This document shows, one piece after another, positions 35,211 to 42,890 of a DNA stretch of 64,000 nt. Where the stretch lies: the NCBI RefSeq assembly GCF_000013645.1, contig NC_007951.1, forward strand, positions 930,001 to 994,000. Direction: 5' to 3'. Made by a program: the position numbers and the translations under genes. Below the pieces are notes generated by a model that was given only the letters and a program-made list of their open reading frames with translations, searched no databases and had not been told where the DNA came from. Every line of letters starts with the position of its first letter. Position 1 is the stretch's first letter. This DNA is from Paraburkholderia xenovorans LB400 (GTDB lineage: Bacteria; Pseudomonadota; Gammaproteobacteria; Burkholderiales; Burkholderiaceae).

Positions 35211-36467
35211 TCAGGCGCGTGTGAGTGCGTCATCCATGAGGGCTTTCAGCGGCACAGCGGGGTCGCTCAGCCGGTTGCGCGGTAAAGGCACGCCGCTCGC
35301 TGCCACGCGGCGCGCGAACGCAAATTCGGTAGGTGCATTGATCGCCTCGACGGCCTGAAGTCGCGCTGCGGCATCCAGATGGAATATGGCGAAGGCGTCT
35401 TTCATCGGATCGCCGCGCACCACGGTGTCGGCCGCAGCCTTCGGAAAGCCGGCCAGTTGAAGGCGTAGATCGAACTGATCCGACCACGTCCACGGACACT
35501 CGACAACCGGTGCCGCGCGGCCGCAAAGATCGGACGCGGCCTGTCGCGCCTGCTCGGTTGCGTTGTGTACACTTTCGAGTCGCACCATCAGATCCGAACC
35601 GCCGAGCCTTAGCGGACGCCGGGTGCAATCGCCGATTGCATGAATACGCTCATCGCTGGTGCGCGCGTGTTCGTCGACCAGGACGCCGTCGTTGCACGCG
35701 AGGCCCGCAGCCACCGCGAGCGATTGCTCTGCGAGCACGCCGATGCCGACCAGCGCGACATCGCACAGCAACGTCCGGTCATCGGCGAGCCGCACCTCGG
35801 TGACGCGACCGCCGTTGCCTTCGAAGCCCGCGACCGAAGCGCTCAACTCGATTGCTACATCTCGTGCGCGGTAGTAATCGTGTACATACTGTGCGAGAAA
35901 CGGCGACGCCACCCGTGCAAGCAGACGCGCTTCGCGCTCGATCACCGTAACGTTTGCACCGAGTTTCGACGCCGACGCGGCCGCTTCGAGACCGATATAA
36001 CCGCCGCCGACGATGACCACGTGTTTGCGGGGACGAATGGCGTCGCGAAAGGCGAGCGAATCGGCGCGTCCCCGTAATGACATGACGCCTTCTAATTCTT
36101 TGCCGGGGACATCGAGCGCGCGCACCCTGGCTCCGGTCGCAAGAATCAGGTGGTCATAGGCAAGCGGCTCACCGTTGCGGACCTTGACGCGGCGCTGGGC
36201 GCGCTCGATCTGGATTGCGTGTATGTCGGTGAGCAACCGGATGTTCTGTTTGTCGTAGAACGACGCGGGACGCAGGGACAGATCGTCGTCAGGAATCTGA
36301 CCGAGCAGCAGCGCCTTGGACAGGGGCGGGCGATGATAGGGCGCGGTGCCTTCATTGCCAGCGAGCGTAATCGAGCCCTGCCAGCCGTATTGCCGTAAAA
36401 AGGCGGCTACCGAGTCGCCGGCGTGGCCAGCACCTAGCACGAGGATGTGTGAAGACAGATCGGACAT
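35211..36467 (-). CDS. Ferredoxin reductase, FAD-dependent (putidaredoxin reductase-like)
   Basis: 418 residues. The FAD motif is HILVLGAGHAGDSVAAFLRQ near the N-terminus, TAPYHRPPLSKALLLGQ is the reductase signature, and the NAD motif HVVIVGGGYIGLEAAASASK is in the middle. IHAIGDCTRRPLRLGGSDLM and a reductase C-terminal dimer domain with CPWTWSDQFDLRLQLAGF follow. It takes electrons from NADH and reduces the ferredoxin. It is encoded in the order amidohydrolase - reductase - ferredoxin - P450 on the minus strand, completing the P450 electron chain. Confidence 0.95.
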   Translation of the reverse strand: MSDLSSHILVLGAGHAGDSVAAFLRQYGWQGSITLAGNEGTAPYHRPPLSKALLLGQIPDDDLSLRPASFYDKQNIRLLTDIHAIQIERAQRRVKVRNGEPLAYDHLILATGARVRALDVPGKELEGVMSLRGRADSLAFRDAIRPRKHVVIVGGGYIGLEAAASASKLGANVTVIEREARLLARVASPFLAQYVHDYYRARDVAIELSASVAGFEGNGGRVTEVRLADDRTLLCDVALVGIGVLAEQSLAVAAGLACNDGVLVDEHARTSDERIHAIGDCTRRPLRLGGSDLMVRLESVHNATEQARQAASDLCGRAAPVVECPWTWSDQFDLRLQLAGFPKAAADTVVRGDPMKDAFAIFHLDAAARLQAVEAINAPTEFAFARRVAASGVPLPRNRLSDPAVPLKALMDDALTRA

Positions 36468-36488
36468 AAGTGAAGTCGTCCCGGTGGT

Positions 36489-38213
36489 TTACTGGCATTG
36501 CGGCGCGGGTTGCTGGCCGCGCACGAGTTTTCCGGGCAGCGCGCCGGTCGCTTTTCCGTGCCGGTACACGGGCACGCCCGAAACGATGGTCGCGACGTAG
36601 CCGTTCGCGTTTTGCAGCAGCCGTCCGCCGCCTGCAGGCAGGTCGTGGAACATATGCGGCGGCTGGATCTCGAGCGCGTTCATATCGATGACATTGAGAT
36701 CGGCTTTCATGCCAGGCGCGAGATGCCCGCGATCGAGCAGGCCGATCATGCGCGCGGTGTCGCTCGTCTGACGCTTGACGAGATGGGGCAAATCGAACAG
36801 GCCACCACGGCCGTAATGGGTCAACACGAATGTCTGGAAGCTCGAATCCGAGATCATCGCGACGTGTGCGCCGCCGTCGCCGAGCCCTAGTACCGTGTAC
36901 GGACTTTCCATCATTTCGGCGCATGCATCGAGATTGCGGAACGCGTAGTTGGCAAACGGCGAATACAGAATGCCGCGGCCTTCGTTTGCGATCGTCAGGT
37001 CGTAGGCAACCTGTTCCGGTGACCGATTCTGCTGCCGCGAAATGGCCGTGATCGAGGCGTCCTCGCCCGGATCGTAGTCAGCCAGATCGCCGAAAGCGAA
37101 GATGTTGTCGAACTCCGATAGCCGCTTGCCGAGGCCGGTTTCCGTCGCCACGAGTTCGGCAATCAGTGCCTCGCGTATTTCCGGTTTGCGCATCTGCGCG
37201 ATGCGGCTTGCAAGCGGCTCGTTCGCAAACTTCCGGTAGGTCGGACACTCGGAAAAAATGTTCCGGCTCGTCTGCAGCCCAAGCAGTACACCTATGCCAC
37301 GCGGAGCCACCTGCGCGCGCATTTGCAGGCCGTCGCGATTGGCCTCTTCGGTTAACGCGAGCAGTTTGCGCCAGCCATCTGTATTGCCGTGCTTCTGCAT
37401 CAGCGAGAACGACAGTGGCCGACCGGACTGCTCGACGAGCCTGCGCATCATGGCGAAGTCCGAGTGGATTTCTGTCGGATCGTCGAAGTCCATGATCATC
37501 TGCAGCACACCGCGTCCCGCATCCTTGACGCCGAGCGCGAGACCGAGCAGTTCATTTTCGGCCGCCCGCAGCGAAGGCGTTGGATCGCCTTTGACGGACT
37601 TATGATTGATCGAGCGGGACGTACTCACGCCAATCGCGCCTGCGCGCACCGCTTCAGCAGTAAGCCGTCGCATTTCGGCGACATCTTCGGGTGTCGCCAT
37701 TTCGAGTCGCGCCGCGCGCGCGCCCATGACATAGACGCGCAGCGCGGCGTGAGGCACGTGTGCGCAGAAATCGATGTCATGCGGTCGGCGCTCGAGAGCC
37801 GCCATGAACGAAGCAAAGCCCTCCCACTGCCAGTCCAGTCCTTCGTGCAGTGCAATCCCCGGAATATCTTCCACGCCTTCCATCAGTTCGATCAGCCGGT
37901 CGCGGTCCTGCACACGCACCGGCGCAAAGCCGACGCCGCAATTGCCCATCACGACGGTCGTTACGCCGTGCCAACTGGAAGGCAGGAATCTCGATTCCCA
38001 CATCGCCTGGCCATCGTAATGGGTATGAATATCGACGAAACCCGGTGTGACGATCTGGCCGCGTGCGTCGATTTCCTCGCGACCCTCCGTGCTGATCGAG
38101 CCAATCTCTGCGATCCGGCCGCCTATGATGCCAATGTCAGTTTCGATAGCGGGTCCTCCCAAACCATCGATGACACTGCCGCCGCGAATCACGAGGTCAT
38201 ACGTCGCACTCAT
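36489..38213 (-). CDS. N-acyl-D-amino-acid deacylase family amidohydrolase
   Basis: 574 residues from the ATG at 38213 (ribosome site GGAGACAGG); an ATG at 38225 is possible. The D-aminoacylase layout is clear: YDLVIRGGSVIDGLGGPAIE, the metal motif PGFVDIHTHYDGQAMW, and the end LLDRGHLAPGMKADLNVIDM. Known members hydrolyse N-acyl-D-amino acids, hydantoin-like or cyclic amides with one or two zinc ions. Presence in the P450 unit suggests a ring- or amide-opening step, or hydrolysis of a conjugate; this is unproven. It is the first gene of the minus-strand operon and divergent to an SDR gene, with a FadR-type site between. Confidence 0.88.
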   Translation of the reverse strand: MSATYDLVIRGGSVIDGLGGPAIETDIGIIGGRIAEIGSISTEGREEIDARGQIVTPGFVDIHTHYDGQAMWESRFLPSSWHGVTTVVMGNCGVGFAPVRVQDRDRLIELMEGVEDIPGIALHEGLDWQWEGFASFMAALERRPHDIDFCAHVPHAALRVYVMGARAARLEMATPEDVAEMRRLTAEAVRAGAIGVSTSRSINHKSVKGDPTPSLRAAENELLGLALGVKDAGRGVLQMIMDFDDPTEIHSDFAMMRRLVEQSGRPLSFSLMQKHGNTDGWRKLLALTEEANRDGLQMRAQVAPRGIGVLLGLQTSRNIFSECPTYRKFANEPLASRIAQMRKPEIREALIAELVATETGLGKRLSEFDNIFAFGDLADYDPGEDASITAISRQQNRSPEQVAYDLTIANEGRGILYSPFANYAFRNLDACAEMMESPYTVLGLGDGGAHVAMISDSSFQTFVLTHYGRGGLFDLPHLVKRQTSDTARMIGLLDRGHLAPGMKADLNVIDMNALEIQPPHMFHDLPAGGGRLLQNANGYVATIVSGVPVYRHGKATGALPGKLVRGQQPAPQCQ

Positions 38214-38265
38214 ACCTGTCTCCATTGATGGATCTGAACGACCACCGGATCAATAAAAACCCTTA

Positions 38266-38287
38266 TGGTCAATTGGTCTTACCGTAA
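38266..38287. promoter_or_regulatory. FadR/PdhR-like operator in the divergent promoter
   Basis: ATTGGTCTTACCGTAA at 38272-38287 fits the ATTGGTNNNACC core of FadR-family operators, with a degenerate right arm. It overlaps a direct repeat TGGTC-AAT-TGGTC (38266-38278). It sits between the D-aminoacylase-type gene (minus) and the SDR gene (plus), where one operator could control both directions. Confidence 0.5.
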
Positions 38288-38354
38288 CGATAATCGTACT
38301 TGGAATTTGCATCGTGTCAACCAAGGATTTCACCGAAATGCTGAGGAGAGGCAA

Positions 38355-39095
38355 ATGATCGTGACGGAAGAAAAGGGCGCGTTGCCGCCGGACTTATCGC
38401 GCGCCAGAACGGTAATCGTCACGGGAGCGGCTGGTACGCTGGGCCGGGCCGTTGCCAAAGCATTCGGCGGTGTGGGCGCGAATCTGGTGCTGATCGATCG
38501 CGAGGAAAGCGCGTTGCGCAGCGCGTTCGATAACGCAGGCGAGAACATGCTGTTATGCGCAGCGCGGCTGGATGAGCCCGCTGCGGCGATACCTGTCGTT
38601 GAGCAGGCGGTCGAACGATTCGGCGCGATAGACGTGCTATGCAACGTCGCAGGCGGATTTTACGCAGGCGATTGCGTGCACGAAATGCGCGATGAAACCT
38701 GGGATCTATTGACGAATACGAATGCTCGCACCGTATTGCATATGGCACAGGCTGTCATTCCAAAGATGATCGCCGCCCGGTACGGCAAAGTCATAAACGT
38801 TGCTGCTATGGCCGCGCAGGCCGGAATGGCGCATATGGGCGCCTATTGCGCATCGAAAAGCGCCGTGCTTCGGCTGACTGAGGCTATGTCGGCAGAGCTT
38901 CGCGGTCATGGCATCAACGTGAACTCGGTCATGCCGAGCATCATCGACACTGCGCAGAATCGCAAAGACATGCCGGACGCCGATTTCGCAACCTGGGTCA
39001 GGCCGGTGGATCTCGCCTGCATCATTCTGTTTCTTGCATCCGATGACGCACGCGCAATTCACGGCGCAGGAATTCCTGTCCGCGGAGCCAGTTAG
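38355..39095 (+). CDS. Atypical SDR with Ala in place of the catalytic Ser
   Basis: 246 residues from the ATG at 38355 (AGGAGAGG before it). It has the cofactor motif TGAAGTLG (23-30), NVAG, and Tyr164/Lys168 in AYCASK. The stretch KVINVAAMAAQAGMAHMGAY has no Ser at the catalytic position (Ala151, Met152), a feature shared with dihydropteridine-reductase-like SDRs. The C-terminus ARAIHGAGIPVRG is typical of this subgroup. It may be a reductase with a different proton relay. It is followed 77 bases later by the BVMO gene, so it may supply or reduce the ketone substrate of that enzyme. Confidence 0.88.
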   Translation: MIVTEEKGALPPDLSRARTVIVTGAAGTLGRAVAKAFGGVGANLVLIDREESALRSAFDNAGENMLLCAARLDEPAAAIPVVEQAVERFGAIDVLCNVAGGFYAGDCVHEMRDETWDLLTNTNARTVLHMAQAVIPKMIAARYGKVINVAAMAAQAGMAHMGAYCASKSAVLRLTEAMSAELRGHGINVNSVMPSIIDTAQNRKDMPDADFATWVRPVDLACIILFLASDDARAIHGAGIPVRGAS

Positions 39096-39172
39096 GAACA
39101 GATCAAACGGGTAGAACGACACGATCGGGCAACTGCTCAATCCATCGAACTCATCGTCAACGGAAACCTGTC

Positions 39173-40795
39173 ATGAATAACGTTTCGCAATCGCACTTCG
39201 ATGCAGTGATCATTGGCGCCGGATTCGGCGGAATGTATGCGATTTTCAAGCTTCGCGCAACAGGCATGTCCGTTCGCGCGTTCGAAGCGGGAACCGACGT
39301 AGGCGGCACCTGGTACTGGAATCGCTATCCTGGCGCGCGTTGCGACGTGGAGAGCATCGAGTATTCGTATTCATTTTCCGAGGAGCTGCAACAGGAATGG
39401 TCTTGGAGCGAGCGCTATGCATCACAGCCGGAAATTCTTCGCTACGCTGGGCATGTTGCAGACCGCTTCGGCCTGCGCGAGGACATCCGTTTCAACCAGC
39501 GCGTTCTCACTGCGGAATTCGATCCCGCGGTAAATCTCTGGACAGTGAGAACGGACAAAGGAGAGGTGGCGACCGCCCAGTTCCTAATTACCGCTGCGGG
39601 TTGTCTTTCGGTTCCACGCATGCCGGACATTCCGGGACGCGACGACTTCGGGGGCAATCTTTATCACACGGGCGCATGGCCACATGAAGGTGTCGACTTT
39701 ACGGGGCGTCGCGTTGGCGTGATTGGCACGGGCTCGTCGGGCATCCAGGTGATTCCGCAGATTGCCAAAGCAGCCGCGCATTGCACAGTTTTCCAGCGCA
39801 CTCCGAACTTCAGCCTCGCTGCTTATAACAAGCCCATGGATCCGGACCTAGCGCGCGAATACAAACAGAACTACGCGACGCATCGTGCGAAAGCGCGTCA
39901 CGCAGCCGCCGGCATTGCGAGCCATCCGACGCCGGAAAAGGGCGCATTCGACGATTCACCGTCAGAGCGGGAAAAGCTCTATGAAATCGGGTGGAACTGG
40001 GGCAACACGGGCTTCACTCGCATTTACAAGGATATTCTTTCGAACCTTGAAGCGAATGACACTATGGCGGACTTCGTGCGGAGAAAGATCCGCGACATGG
40101 TGAAGAATCCCGATGTCGCAGCAATGCTGACGCCGAATGACCATCCAATCGGAACCAAGCGAATCTGTCTTGATACCGACTACTTCGAAACATACAACCG
40201 TGACAACGTTTCTCTCGTCGACGTCCGCAAGCATCCAATCACGAGCATTTCGCGTGAAGGTATTCATACCGACAATGAAGCGTATCCACTCGATGCCATC
40301 GTGTTCGCGACCGGCTACGACGCGGTAACGGGCGCTATTCTCGGCATCGATATTCGCGTGAAGGGGCGGCAGGAATCACTGGCGGAAAAGTGGAGCGCGG
40401 GACCGCGAACGTATCTGGGTCTGATGACAGCGGGATTCCCCAATCTGTTTTTCATCACCGGGCCGGGCAGTCCGTCGGTGTTGACCAACATGATTTCGTC
40501 GATCGAGCAACACGTCGAATGGATCGCGGAATGTTTGCAGTACCTTCGTTCCAGCAGTGTGCATCGCATGGAGGCCCAACTGAACTCTGAGGATGCATGG
40601 GTCACCCACGTCAATGAAGTCGCGGATACGACGTTGTTCCCGCGCGCTGCTTCGTGGTATATAGGGGCGAACATTCCGGGCAAGCCGAGGGTGTTTCTCC
40701 CGTATGTGGGCGGGCTGGGCCGATACCGTGCTAGGTGTGACGAGGTGGCGCGCCGCGGTTACGAAGGTTTCTCGCTGGATGAAACGGCTGCATAA
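39173..40795 (+). CDS. Type I Baeyer-Villiger monooxygenase
   Basis: 540 residues. Two Rossmann motifs, GAGFGG (15-20) for FAD and GTGSSG (185-190) for NADPH, flank the type I BVMO fingerprint FGGNLYHTGAWP (159-170, pattern FxGxxxHxxxWP). DVGGTWYWNRYPGARCDVES is also hallmark, as in cyclohexanone monooxygenase. The enzyme inserts an oxygen next to a ketone, giving an ester or lactone with NADPH and O2. In this island it may act on a cyclic ketone produced by P450 plus alcohol oxidation, with the HSL-type hydrolase at 18645 opening the product. It is the last enzyme before the island's right edge. Confidence 0.95.
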   Translation: MNNVSQSHFDAVIIGAGFGGMYAIFKLRATGMSVRAFEAGTDVGGTWYWNRYPGARCDVESIEYSYSFSEELQQEWSWSERYASQPEILRYAGHVADRFGLREDIRFNQRVLTAEFDPAVNLWTVRTDKGEVATAQFLITAAGCLSVPRMPDIPGRDDFGGNLYHTGAWPHEGVDFTGRRVGVIGTGSSGIQVIPQIAKAAAHCTVFQRTPNFSLAAYNKPMDPDLAREYKQNYATHRAKARHAAAGIASHPTPEKGAFDDSPSEREKLYEIGWNWGNTGFTRIYKDILSNLEANDTMADFVRRKIRDMVKNPDVAAMLTPNDHPIGTKRICLDTDYFETYNRDNVSLVDVRKHPITSISREGIHTDNEAYPLDAIVFATGYDAVTGAILGIDIRVKGRQESLAEKWSAGPRTYLGLMTAGFPNLFFITGPGSPSVLTNMISSIEQHVEWIAECLQYLRSSSVHRMEAQLNSEDAWVTHVNEVADTTLFPRAASWYIGANIPGKPRVFLPYVGGLGRYRARCDEVARRGYEGFSLDETAA

Positions 40796-40827
40796 CGCAC
40801 AAACAGATAACCGACAGAAGGATAGCG

Positions 40828-41127
40828 ATGCAAAAACGTCTGCTTGTTACAATTGGATTGGTTCTCGTCACACCCGCGCTTTGCGTCTTCAGTCCCGCGA
40901 TAGCGCAGACGAGGAACGGAGATAGCGAAGCAACCACGTCTGCGAGCACTCCTGGATCTTTACGGCAACAGGAGCGCGCAGCGCGCAAACAGGCGCGCAG
41001 GGAGGCGCGCGCCAGTCAGAAAGCGCAGATCAGTGCGGCCAAGGCGCAAGGGCAACCCGTCGGCCCCGTAGGCGACGACTATCCGAAGGCAAACTCAGTA
41101 GGCGCTGACGGTACGAAGAGAAAGTAA
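40828..41127 (+). CDS. Small secreted basic protein, unknown
   Basis: 99 residues. Signal peptide QKRLLVTIGLVLVTPALCVF, with cleavage likely after AIAQ. The mature part is low-complexity, highly basic and Ala/Gln-rich (QQERAARKQARREARASQKA, then QISAAKAQGQPVGPVGDDYP). No folded domain is evident. The gene is 32 bases after the BVMO gene with an AGAAGG site. Short periplasmic DUF4148-like proteins with similar composition are common in Burkholderia; I cannot assign it firmly. Confidence 0.65.
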   Translation: MQKRLLVTIGLVLVTPALCVFSPAIAQTRNGDSEATTSASTPGSLRQQERAARKQARREARASQKAQISAAKAQGQPVGPVGDDYPKANSVGADGTKRK

Positions 41128-41149
41128 TCTTCGGTATTTGTACTTTTCG

Positions 41150-41215
41150 CCGCAGTAGTGCCCCCACGATCGGTAAAATTCCCCCATGTATGGTCACTTC
41201 AAAATCCCCCAGATA
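41150..41215. repeat. IS21-family terminal inverted repeat remnant
   Basis: The stretch GTAAAATTCCCCCATGTATG followed by GTCACTTCAAAATCCCCC carries paired 'AAAATtCCCC' multiple repeats. These are typical of one end of IS21-family elements in Burkholderia (alternating GGGGAATTTT boxes on the other strand). It stands about 80 bases before an istA-like frame. Confidence 0.55.
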
Positions 41216-41295
41216 ACGACCGCCGGCTGAGCGGTCCTTAGCGGTGCTGCAGAACATTCATTGCCGTCTCCTCCAGTGACGAAGGAGATCGAGGA

Positions 41296-41640
41296 GTGAA
41301 TATCTTGAAGCAGCATCTGCGAAGCGCGATATTCACGCTGTTTGAGCGCGACGTGAGCTAGCACAGGATTCACGAACTCACGGATATCGATCGCAGGACG
41401 ATTCGCCGGCGCATGAGGCGCGGCGGCCGGGTGGTGCAAAATCCTCCATCCCTGCGACCGCCGGCTCTAGGTGGAGTGCCGGTCAGTTCCTTCAACTTCG
41501 CCCGTTCGGCCAGTGAGCCCCATCGGGAACCTGTGCAGATGGCATGGACGTCTCCCCCGCACGTGGGCCTACTCTTGGAGAAAGTTAGGCGCGCGGCTGG
41601 GATATCGTCGTGTCAGAGTAGAGATGTCACACCGACTGCG
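41296..41640 (+). pseudogene. istA: IS21-family transposase gene istA, decayed N-terminal fragment
   Basis: From a GTG at 41296 (GAAGGAGA upstream) the frame reads ILKQHLRSAIFTLFERDVS, a stop TAG at 41359, then HRIHELTDIDRRTIRRRMRR, the helix-turn-helix start of IstA transposases. Later residues SASEPHREPV and LLLEKVRRAAG also follow the IstA order. The catalytic DDE domain and istB are absent. It is an inactive remnant of an insertion sequence at the right border of the catabolic island, with no intact second end recognised. Confidence 0.65.
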
Positions 41641-41743
41641 TCGGAGGCATCAAATGAATTCCACTGCGCAGGAGCGAATCATCGGCATGGATATCGGGTC
41701 TACTTGCAACCGCGAATAAGGTAGAAATCTGGAGCGGAGACTT

Positions 41744-42682
41744 TCAATTGACCAATCGATGGAAAAGCTCGCGTTCCTGTTCGGCAAGTTGGATCGGTAC
41801 GTTTTCCCGAAGGAATTCGACGAAGGTCCTGATTTTCGCATCGAGATATTGTCTGGACGCGTAAAGGGCGTAGATGTTGTTGGATTGCAGTCGGTGTCCA
41901 TCCAGCACGCGCACGAGGCTTCCGTCGCGAAAACCCTGCAATGCCAATGATAATGGCAGCGGGCCGATGCCCATGCCTTCGCGAATCGCTTCGGCCAGCG
42001 CTTCGGCGACGTTGACTGTAAGCGGTGTCGATCGTGTATGACGGAACACCTGCGCGTCCGGACCATCAAAAATCCATTGTCCCGAGGGTACATCCGGGAG
42101 AACGAGTTGCAGGCACGTATGCGTGTTCAGATCTTCTAGTGAGACAGGCATACCTCGCTTCGACAGGTACTGGGGCGAAGCACAGAGAACAGTGCACGTG
42201 GTACCGATGCGTTGTGAGACGAGTGCCGAATCGGCCAATTCTCTAGCCACGACCACCGATACATCAAACCCTTCCTCGATCATGTCCGGCACTCGTTGTG
42301 CGAGTACAAGATCAATGAGGACGTCCGGGAATCGCTGGTTATAGCGCGCGATGAGTGGCGCCAGATAATGTTGCCCGAAACTGGTGGTGCCGTGAATCCG
42401 CAGCTTTCCGGACGGCTGCGCCGCCGCTCCTGCGGCTTCCGCTTCGGCCAGACCGACGTATTCAAGAATCTGTTCGCAACGTTGCAGGTAACGTTCGCCC
42501 GCTTCGGTTAGTGACATGTGTCGCGTCGTCCGGTTAAGCAGACGGGTACGCAATCGCGACTCCAGTTCTGTTATGGCACGCGATACCTGAGGTGTCGCCA
42601 CCGACAAAAGAGATGCGGCCTTCGTGAAGCTGCCTGCTTCCACGACTCGAACGAACATCCGCATGTTCTCCAATGTGTCCAT
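41744..42682 (-). CDS. LysR-family transcriptional regulator
   Basis: 312 residues from the ATG at 42682; a TTG one codon upstream is possible. The N-terminal HTH is canonical: MRMFVRVVEAGSFTKAASLL, then SVATPQVSRAITELESRLRT, then TRHMSLTEAGERYLQRCEQI. The effector domain begins GKLRIHGTTSFGQHYLAPLI. The type resembles the CrgA/AaeR subgroup. It faces away from the BVMO and lies 208 bases beyond the end of the efflux operon on the same strand. LysR regulators often control an adjacent divergent gene, but none is present here, so its target is open. Confidence 0.9.
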   Translation of the reverse strand: MDTLENMRMFVRVVEAGSFTKAASLLSVATPQVSRAITELESRLRTRLLNRTTRHMSLTEAGERYLQRCEQILEYVGLAEAEAAGAAAQPSGKLRIHGTTSFGQHYLAPLIARYNQRFPDVLIDLVLAQRVPDMIEEGFDVSVVVARELADSALVSQRIGTTCTVLCASPQYLSKRGMPVSLEDLNTHTCLQLVLPDVPSGQWIFDGPDAQVFRHTRSTPLTVNVAEALAEAIREGMGIGPLPLSLALQGFRDGSLVRVLDGHRLQSNNIYALYASRQYLDAKIRTFVEFLRENVPIQLAEQERELFHRLVN

Positions 42683-42890
42683 CAATGCTCCGTGGTAAAG
42701 GAAGTGTCAAAGAGCGAGTTTTTCTGTTTCTGGCGAGTAGTTTGATTGGCGCCCTGATTTGTAGCTGTTTCTCGCGCTGTGTCGAAAGCGCCCTGGGAGG
42801 GGGATACGGACAGCGGCAAGAACGCTGCTGACGCGGTACCCGCAGCCTGAATCTGGAAGATTGCGCATGGGGAATGTTTCCGGAGCGAGT

